Source: Treponema sp.
GTDB taxonomy: Bacteria; Spirochaetota; Spirochaetia; Treponematales; Breznakiellaceae
DNA length: 7,572 nt
Reading direction: 5' to 3'
NCBI GenBank assembly: GCA_031270205.1
Contig: JAISYA010000059.1
Location: forward strand, 1-7,572
Position numbers and translations under genes: made by a program
In this document: positions 1 to 3,530 of the stretch, piece by piece
Numbering within the stretch: the stretch's first letter is position 1
Layout: the number at the start of each line of letters is the position of its first letter
Notes under the pieces: generated by a model
Told to the model about the DNA's origin: nothing
Seen by the model: the letters and a program-made list of their open reading frames with translations, nothing else
Database searches by the model: none

Positions 1-248
1 CGCTTCACTTCCGTGTTTTCATCTATTCCCAAATGATAAAAACTGTTTCTCTGACTGTTCATTCCGGTTTCTATGCTTCGCAGCCCATGCTGCCCCGACA
101 TCTGCCCGAAAAGCATAGCCACAAACTGCGTCCAGCTTCGCAGCCCTTTCGATTTATACTCGGATTTATGCTGCTGAACCAACTTTTCAAAACGAGATCT
201 CGAAACCAGGGCTAGCAATTGTCCCAGGATTGTGTTAAGCTTATTCAT
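1..248 (-). CDS. IS4-family transposase, DUF4372 type (N-terminal part, cut by window edge)
   Basis: Reading the minus strand from the ATG at 248-246 gives about 82 residues with no stop before the window edge. The product begins MNKLNTILGQLLALVSRSRF and continues through the motifs FVAMLFGQMSGQHGLRSIE and NSFYHLGI. This is the typical N-terminal DUF4372 region of IS4-family (ISPepr1-like) DDE transposases, which precedes the catalytic RNase H-like domain. That catalytic part lies outside the window, so intactness cannot be judged. The enzyme would cut and paste its own element. The Shine-Dalgarno sequence is poor: a GAGG lies only one base before the ATG and an AAGAAG lies further upstream. 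A consensus promoter at 357-385 faces this gene. The assignment rests on recognising the family from its N terminus. Confidence 0.88.
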   Translation of the reverse strand, partial: MNKLNTILGQLLALVSRSRFEKLVQQHKSEYKSKGLRSWTQFVAMLFGQMSGQHGLRSIETGMNSQRNSFYHLGIDENTEVK

Positions 249-350
249 ACCTCAAACTTCTTTTTTAGGTGGTTTAGTGTGATAACTTCATCATTCTACA
301 CTAGGAGTTGAGGTTTTTCAATTACTTGCTTGTTCTATTTTGGACACTAG
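1..350 (-). mobile_element. IS4-family insertion sequence, 5' end (partial)
   Basis: The element contains the transposase start (248) and about 100 bases of its upstream non-coding DNA. The outer end is not certain because the opposite end, needed to define the terminal inverted repeats, is outside the window. A plausible tip is the block around 341-350, whose minus strand reads CTAGTGTCCA. The ACACTAG heptamer at 344-350 is repeated at 298-304, inside the element. The sequence becomes very AT-rich at 355-425, so the boundary could lie somewhat further right. Confidence 0.6.
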
Positions 351-356
351 TGGATT

Positions 357-385
357 ATTATATACTCCTAAATATTATTTGTCAA
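357..385 (-). promoter_or_regulatory. Consensus sigma-70 promoter facing the IS transposase
   Basis: On the minus strand a perfect -35 box TTGACA (385-380) is followed after exactly 17 bases by a perfect -10 box TATAAT (362-357). Transcription would start near 349-351 and run left into the transposase gene about 100 bases away. The match to the housekeeping consensus is complete in both hexamers and in spacing. Whether it belongs to the element or to the host flank depends on the unresolved IS end. Confidence 0.75.
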
Positions 386-392
386 TATATTT

Positions 393-408
393 TTGCCAAA
401 AAAGGCAA
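393..408. other. Short inverted repeat TTGCC-A6-GGCAA
   Basis: Five-base arms TTGCC (393-397) and GGCAA (404-408) enclose six A residues. It lies just upstream of the consensus promoter as read on the minus strand, between that promoter and the end of the 220-aa gene. No T-run follows the stem on either strand, so it is at best a weak terminator or a processing stem. Confidence 0.35.
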
Positions 409-426
409 GAAAAATTGCACATAACT

Positions 427-457
427 ACGGTGTATACGAACCCTCCGTATACGCCGT
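427..457 (-). terminator. Strong hairpin downstream of the 220-aa gene, possible terminator
   Basis: The arms 427-438 and 446-457 form a 12-bp stem with a single G-T wobble and a 7-base loop. It contains GTATACG opposite CGTATAC. It is the strongest stem in the 304 bases between the transposase start and the 220-aa gene, and it lies about 95 bases after that gene's stop as transcribed leftward. A run of T on the minus strand appears only some 15 bases past the stem. It may therefore be a transcript-end stabiliser or a factor-dependent terminator rather than a classical intrinsic one. The rest of 458-552 shows only minor dyads and no gene. Confidence 0.4.
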
Positions 458-552
458 CTTTCCTGCTACGGTTCCCACAGCCAACGACCGCGTTTATGGA
501 ACGCTTTCCGCGTTTGTACGCTGTTCATGCGCGTACCGCATATCCGTTTAAT

Positions 553-1215
553 TCATGGGATAAGCGCGGAAACCAATGGCCCCCAGGGGCCTTTCTTGCC
601 GTCGTTCTCTATTTGCACCGCAAAATACGCCGTCTTCCCGCTGTCCCCAAAGTCAAACTCGATTACGTCCTTCTTCCGCTTGGTGAAAAATGACTTGCGT
701 AAATCATCGGGATCGGCGGGGGGCGTTTCGCCCGGCGGTATGACGGTGTACCAGATACGGTAGCCTTTGTTTGCGGGGTCGGCCGCGCTTCCGGTAACGT
801 AGATGATTTTTGCTCCCAGTTCGTGCCGTCCCACCAGGAAGGTTTCTACCGTTACCTGCGCGGCGGGCGGGCCGATTGGGGTCGGCGTTGCGTCATGGGG
901 CTTGAGGCCCAGGGCGATGTAGTCCGCTTCCATGAGGGGCGGGGTAAGGAAGTAGCGCCGTTTCATGTCCCTCATGGCGGCGATCATCTCGTCAAACGCG
1001 GCCCTGCACTGCGCCGTTGCCACAGGGGTGCGGGTGGTCTCGTTTTTGGCCGTGGTTAGGGCGGCTTCCGCCGTCTGGATACGGGTTCCCAGGTCCGTCA
1101 AGACGGCGGCGGGGATGCCCCACGCGGCGGCGGTCCCGGCAACGCTGTGCCAGTCCTTCGCCATTGCTAATTGTCCATCCCGTGTTGTCGGGAGCCAGTC
1201 GGTATAATGCGCCAT
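553..1215 (-). CDS. Hypothetical protein with helical N-terminal half and fibronectin-III-like C-terminal half
   Basis: This 220-aa protein starts at ATG 1215-1213. A strong Shine-Dalgarno AGGAG (1226-1222) lies six bases upstream, which fixes the start. Residues 1-92 are rich in Ala, charged residues and helix formers and probably form a helical bundle (for example TAEAALTTAKNETTRT and FDEMIAAMRDMKRRY). A proline-rich hinge follows at about 105-118 (PHDATPTPIGPP). Residues 119-220 look like beta strands ending in a pattern common in fibronectin type III folds (TAYFAVQIENDGKKGPWGP). There is no signal peptide, membrane segment or recognisable catalytic motif, so a cytoplasmic location is likely. 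I recognise it as a type of hypothetical protein seen in termite-gut treponemes, from memory only. No function is known to me. A 21-bp tandem array occupies its upstream region, and a hairpin at 427-457 follows it. Confidence 0.8.
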   Translation of the reverse strand: MAHYTDWLPTTRDGQLAMAKDWHSVAGTAAAWGIPAAVLTDLGTRIQTAEAALTTAKNETTRTPVATAQCRAAFDEMIAAMRDMKRRYFLTPPLMEADYIALGLKPHDATPTPIGPPAAQVTVETFLVGRHELGAKIIYVTGSAADPANKGYRIWYTVIPPGETPPADPDDLRKSFFTKRKKDVIEFDFGDSGKTAYFAVQIENDGKKGPWGPLVSALIP

Positions 1216-1248
1216 TTTTTTCTCCTTTATGTATGGTTATGCGGGTAT

Positions 1249-1464
1249 ATGCCGGAAGTAATTACCGGCAGGGCAAAAGTAGTTACCGATGGGCCGGAGG
1301 TAACTGCCAACGGGACAAAAGTAGTTACTGATGAACCGGAAGCAACTGCCAACGGGATAAAAGTAGTTACCGATAAGCCGGAAGCAGCTGCCAATGGGAT
1401 AAAAGTAGTTACCGACAAGCCGGAAGTAGTTACCAACGGCTTGTTTTTGCCTCTAAACGGGTAA
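1249..1464 (+). CDS. Possible small heptad-repeat protein encoded by the 21-bp array (doubtful)
   Basis: An ATG at 1249-1251 sits at the first repeat unit and opens a 71-codon frame ending at TAA 1462-1464, shortly after the array. The product is made of alternating seven-residue units of the types PEATANG and IKVVTDK. Several unit-to-unit changes are silent in this frame (GAT/GAC, ACC/ACT, AAC/AAT, GAA/GAG), which slightly favours coding. There is no good Shine-Dalgarno sequence before the ATG. The minus strand is also open through the array (1436-1227), but only with a TTG start. I regard this as a candidate only; a non-coding array in the leader of the neighbouring gene is at least as likely. 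Confidence 0.2.
   Translation: MPEVITGRAKVVTDGPEVTANGTKVVTDEPEATANGIKVVTDKPEAAANGIKVVTDKPEVVTNGLFLPLNG
1251..1439. repeat. Tandem array of nine 21-bp units in an alternating 42-bp pattern
   Basis: The 189 bases divide exactly into nine 21-base units of two alternating types. Type A is roughly GCCGGAAGYARYTRCCAAYGG and begins at 1251, 1293, 1335, 1377 and 1419. Type B is roughly GAYAAAAGTAGTTACCGAYRA and begins at 1272, 1314, 1356 and 1398. The A and B types share a GTAGTTACC-like core, so the 42-base period probably arose by doubling an older 21-base period. Units differ by point changes but have no insertions or deletions. The array ends 23 bases before the Shine-Dalgarno of the leftward 220-aa gene and so would lie in its leader or promoter region. 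Because the period is a multiple of three, reading frames stay open on both strands. Confidence 0.93.
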
Positions 1465-1563
1465 ATTTGAGATAATTTGAGAGGGGGTTGATAAAAAGAG
1501 AAAAAATCGGCTATTTCAGGTGTTGTATAGCAGACGCTCCGGCCTGTTGTTTGTATAATATGA

Positions 1564-1595
1564 GCCGGACGCCGGACGCCGGACGCCGGACGCCG
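1564..1595. repeat. Short tandem repeat of GCCGGAC, 4.6 copies
   Basis: Four perfect copies of GCCGGAC begin at 1564, 1571, 1578 and 1585, followed by a partial GCCG at 1592-1595. Perfect short tandem repeats like this can change copy number by strand slippage. It lies in non-coding DNA, immediately before a small GC-rich stem and a T-run, and a TATAAT sequence ends five bases before it. Confidence 0.9.
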
Positions 1596-1608
1596 TGGCG
1601 GCTTTTTT
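1592..1608 (+). terminator. Weak intrinsic-terminator-like stem with T6
   Basis: GCCG (1592-1595) and CGGC (1599-1602) can pair across a TGG loop, followed directly by six T residues (1603-1608). The stem is only four base pairs, so termination would be inefficient unless the preceding GCCGGAC copies contribute to folding. No rightward gene ends just upstream, so its client is unclear. Confidence 0.25.
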
Positions 1609-1676
1609 GTCTTTATATCCGGATATTGTCAAGCACATGGAACTATTGTAGTCGATACGGCAAATTTATGCAATAG

Positions 1677-1754
1677 CCCGCGCGCGTTACGGGCAGGGCT
1701 TTGAAAGCGGCCTTTGACCTGCTCATTGAATCCAAGGTAGTAGCGGACCTATGA
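1677..1754 (+). pseudogene. Possible C-terminal relic of a decayed gene
   Basis: One plus-strand frame from just after a TAG (1674-1676) to TGA 1752-1754 reads 25 residues ending ALKAAFDLLIESKVVADL. The composition resembles a real amphipathic helix at a protein C terminus, unlike the surrounding translations. It has no start codon and is far too short to assign to a family. It could be the tail of a deleted gene or simply chance. Confidence 0.15.
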
Positions 1755-1840
1755 TCCGAGTCTATAATGTGTCTATTATGGACAGACACTATGTACCGGG
1801 TACATTACAGAGGTTCCATGGCGTGTTTTTTATCTTTTAA
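1751..1840 (+). CDS. Possible leader peptide overlapping the ABC-F start (uORF, doubtful)
   Basis: ATG 1751-1753 opens a 29-codon frame that ends at TAA 1838-1840. It overlaps the first 23 bases of the ABC-F gene in a different frame. Both leader dyads lie inside it. Several ABC-F antibiotic-resistance genes of other bacteria are controlled by translated leader peptides, which is why it is noted. Its own ribosome site is weak (GGA four bases upstream). It would not be on a transcript starting from the TATAAT at 1763. Chance is a serious alternative. Confidence 0.18.
   Translation: MIRVYNVSIMDRHYVPGTLQRFHGVFFIF
1763..1813 (+). promoter_or_regulatory. Leader of the ABC-F gene: -10-like box, two dyads and Shine-Dalgarno
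   Basis: A TATAAT lies at 1763-1768 but lacks a recognisable -35 box at the proper distance. Downstream come two inverted repeats. The first is GTGTCT (1769-1774) with AGACAC (1784-1789), enclosing a nine-base loop. The second is the perfect 15-base palindrome ATGTACC-G-GGTACAT (1791-1805). An AGAGG Shine-Dalgarno at 1809-1813 follows, four bases before the ATG at 1818. Stacked dyads between a -10 box and a ribosome site suggest an operator or RNA-based control, but this is inferred from sequence only. Confidence 0.4.
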
Positions 1841-3299
1841 CAACGTATCTTTTTCTTACCCTTCTTCAATAAAGCCGGTGTTGGAAAATATCAACGCCCA
1901 GTTTCCTTTAGGCTGGACTGGTATAAGCGGCGATAACGGCGCGGGCAAAACCACGCTGCTTCTTCTGGCCGCGGGTCTTGAAACCCCTTCGGCGGGAAGT
2001 ATCCGGGGAGACGGGGGAATATACTGCCCCCAGCGCACCGATTATCCCCCCGGCTCATGGGAAGATTTTTTTTATTCCGGCGATCCCGATGCCGACCGTC
2101 TTATGAACCGTCTCAGGATCAATGCGGGTTTTATGGGCAGATGGGACACAGCAAGCCACGGCGAACGCAAGCGGGTACAGCTCGGTATAGCCCTGTGGAA
2201 AAATCCCCCGCTTTTGGCTGTCGATGAACCTACCAACCACCTGGACAGGGACGGACGGGATCTTATTGCCGCGAATCTTGAAGAATACCGTGGTATCGGG
2301 CTTCTGGTCAGTCATGACCGGGCGCTGCTTGACCGGCTCTGCGGAAACTGCCTTTTTATCCACGGCGGCAGCGCGGTTATGCGTCCCGGCGGCATATCCC
2401 AGGGTATGGCAGAGGAAGAACGTGAAGCCCTGGCCGGCCGCCGCCGCCGGCAAACCCTGGTCTACGAACGCGGCCGTCTTGCAGCCGAAGCCGACAGCCG
2501 CCGCCGTTTGGCCGAAAGCGCCAAAAACCGCCTTTCCAAAAAACAGGTCGATCCCAATGACCGGGACGCCAAAGGCAAAATCAACCTGGCAAAACTAAGC
2601 GGCAAAGACGCTTCAGGAACCAGGCTTTACAAAAACATGCAGAACCGGGTGAACCGTATCGACCGGACGCTGGAAAAAACGCAGGCCACCGGGGAACAAA
2701 AGAAAGGACTTACGCTCCGGGGCGCAAAGGCCAGGGCGGACTTTTTATGGCACAGCCCTGCCGGCGAGATTTCCCTGGGTGAAGGCCGTTCTTTACGTTT
2801 CCCGGAACTGATCATTCTCCCGCAAAGCCGTATCGCCCTCACCGGCCCCAACGGCGCGGGTAAATCAACCCTTATCCGCCGCATACTTGCGGAGCTGCCG
2901 CCGCATCTGGACACCCTCTATCTCCCCCAAGAGATTCCGGTTGAAGAAGGACTGCTCCAGGAGATTCAAAAACAGGACGAAAAAACCAGGGGTGAAATAA
3001 TAGCGCGTTTTTCCCGTCTTGGTTCCGCGCCCGCAAGCCTCCTCCAGTCCGCTCTTCCCAGCCCCGGTGAAGCACGCAAACTTATGATCGCCTGCGGTGT
3101 TTTGACAAACCCTTCTCTCATTATCATGGACGAACCGACCAACCATCTGGATCTAACTTCCATACGGCTTTTGGAAGAAATGCTCATTAAAGAAGTTGAA
3201 GCCGCTCTTTTTCTGGTCAGCCACGACGACCTGTTCCTTTCACGGCTCACAAATCAGGAATGGTCAATAAACGCCGAAGGGATCCTGAGAATACAATAA
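1818..3299 (+). CDS. ABC-F family ATPase (ribosome-associated, possible antibiotic resistance type)
   Basis: With the start at ATG 1818 the protein has 493 residues and two ABC ATPase domains with no membrane segments, the hallmark of the ABC-F family. In domain 1, Walker A is GDNGAGKTT (38-46), the signature SHGER (113-117), Walker B with DEPTNHLD (136-143) and the H-loop VSHD (164-167). The charged linker (about 194-323) is rich in Arg, Lys and Glu. In domain 2, Walker A is GPNGAGKS (343-350), the signature SPGEARK (415-421), Walker B with DEPTNHLD (438-445) and a SHDD switch (468-471). ABC-F proteins bind the ribosomal E site through the interdomain linker and act in translation or protect against ribosome-targeting drugs. 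The linker does not let me assign a resistance class. Both signatures deviate from canonical LSGGE. An upstream in-frame ATG at 1767 would add 17 residues, but the AGAGG at 1809-1813 and the alignment of the first strand (FLSFNNVSFSY) favour 1818. It ends 231 bases before the next gene and need not share its transcript. Confidence 0.9.
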   Translation: MACFLSFNNVSFSYPSSIKPVLENINAQFPLGWTGISGDNGAGKTTLLLLAAGLETPSAGSIRGDGGIYCPQRTDYPPGSWEDFFYSGDPDADRLMNRLRINAGFMGRWDTASHGERKRVQLGIALWKNPPLLAVDEPTNHLDRDGRDLIAANLEEYRGIGLLVSHDRALLDRLCGNCLFIHGGSAVMRPGGISQGMAEEEREALAGRRRRQTLVYERGRLAAEADSRRRLAESAKNRLSKKQVDPNDRDAKGKINLAKLSGKDASGTRLYKNMQNRVNRIDRTLEKTQATGEQKKGLTLRGAKARADFLWHSPAGEISLGEGRSLRFPELIILPQSRIALTGPNGAGKSTLIRRILAELPPHLDTLYLPQEIPVEEGLLQEIQKQDEKTRGEIIARFSRLGSAPASLLQSALPSPGEARKLMIACGVLTNPSLIIMDEPTNHLDLTSIRLLEEMLIKEVEAALFLVSHDDLFLSRLTNQEWSINAEGILRIQ

Positions 3300-3530
3300 T
3301 GAGCTTGTTTCAAAATCTGAAATCGCACTGCGACTGAATAGTTCCCCTGCCCTTTTGGGGTACAGCCTTGCCCGGCGCTATTGGGTATACTAATCCGGCG
3401 GCCCGTTGCGCTTCTCCCCTGGGGATCGCCAAAAACAACAAAACCTGATACCATCACCCCATGAGCGCGTGATTTGTCAATGTAGACCGGGACGCCCCTT
3501 TGTGCGCAACAAACTGCCAGGAGATTTCAC
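3300..3530 (+). other. Spacer between ABC-F gene and 864-aa gene
   Basis: These 231 bases carry no convincing gene. They include an 11-base palindrome TCGCACTGCGA, a small CCCC/GGGG stem (3344-3347 with 3357-3360) without a T-run, and a TATACT at 3386-3391 with no -35 box at proper spacing. The strongest signal is the Shine-Dalgarno AGGAG at 3519-3523, seven bases before the ATG at 3531. Confidence 0.5.

Larger units (their letters stand above)
1440..1817. other. Intergenic region without a convincing gene
   Basis: These 378 bases lie between the 21-bp array and the ABC-F gene, which are divergently arranged with the 220-aa gene. They contain the heptamer run at 1564-1595, a small stem with a T-run at 1592-1608, a perfect 12-base palindrome ATATCCGGATAT at 1615-1626, a possible coding relic at 1677-1754 and a dyad-rich leader at 1763-1813. 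A TATAAT at 1554-1559 has no matching -35 box. No well-supported promoter for the leftward 220-aa gene was found here. Confidence 0.6.

Noticed and set aside
76..147. Direct repeat GCTTCGCAGCCC at 76-87 and 136-147
   Set aside because: Both copies encode Gly-Leu-Arg-Ser within the transposase reading frame, so they are explained by coding.
340..693. A plus-strand frame of 117 codons across the IS flank and the 3' end of the 220-aa gene
   Set aside because: It crosses the AT-rich patch, the hairpins and the end of the opposite gene; composition is not protein-like and there is no ribosome site.
1251..1439. CRISPR array
   Set aside because: The units are contiguous 21-base repeats with no unique spacers between them and no cas genes nearby.
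1554..1559. A TATAAT taken as a promoter
   Set aside because: No -35 box at 16-18 bases and no gene downstream before 1818; kept only as a note.
1627..1632. TTGACA on the minus strand as a -35 box for the 220-aa gene
   Set aside because: No -10-like hexamer lies 16-18 bases downstream; the only TATAAA is nine bases away.
1488..1676. A 62-codon plus-strand frame over the heptamer repeat
   Set aside because: It starts with a non-ATG codon, reads through the tandem repeat as low-complexity residues and shows no family resemblance.
1767..1817. A longer ABC-F start at ATG 1767 adding 17 residues
   Set aside because: The extra residues do not look like the family N terminus, and the ribosome site AGAGG fits the ATG at 1818 better.
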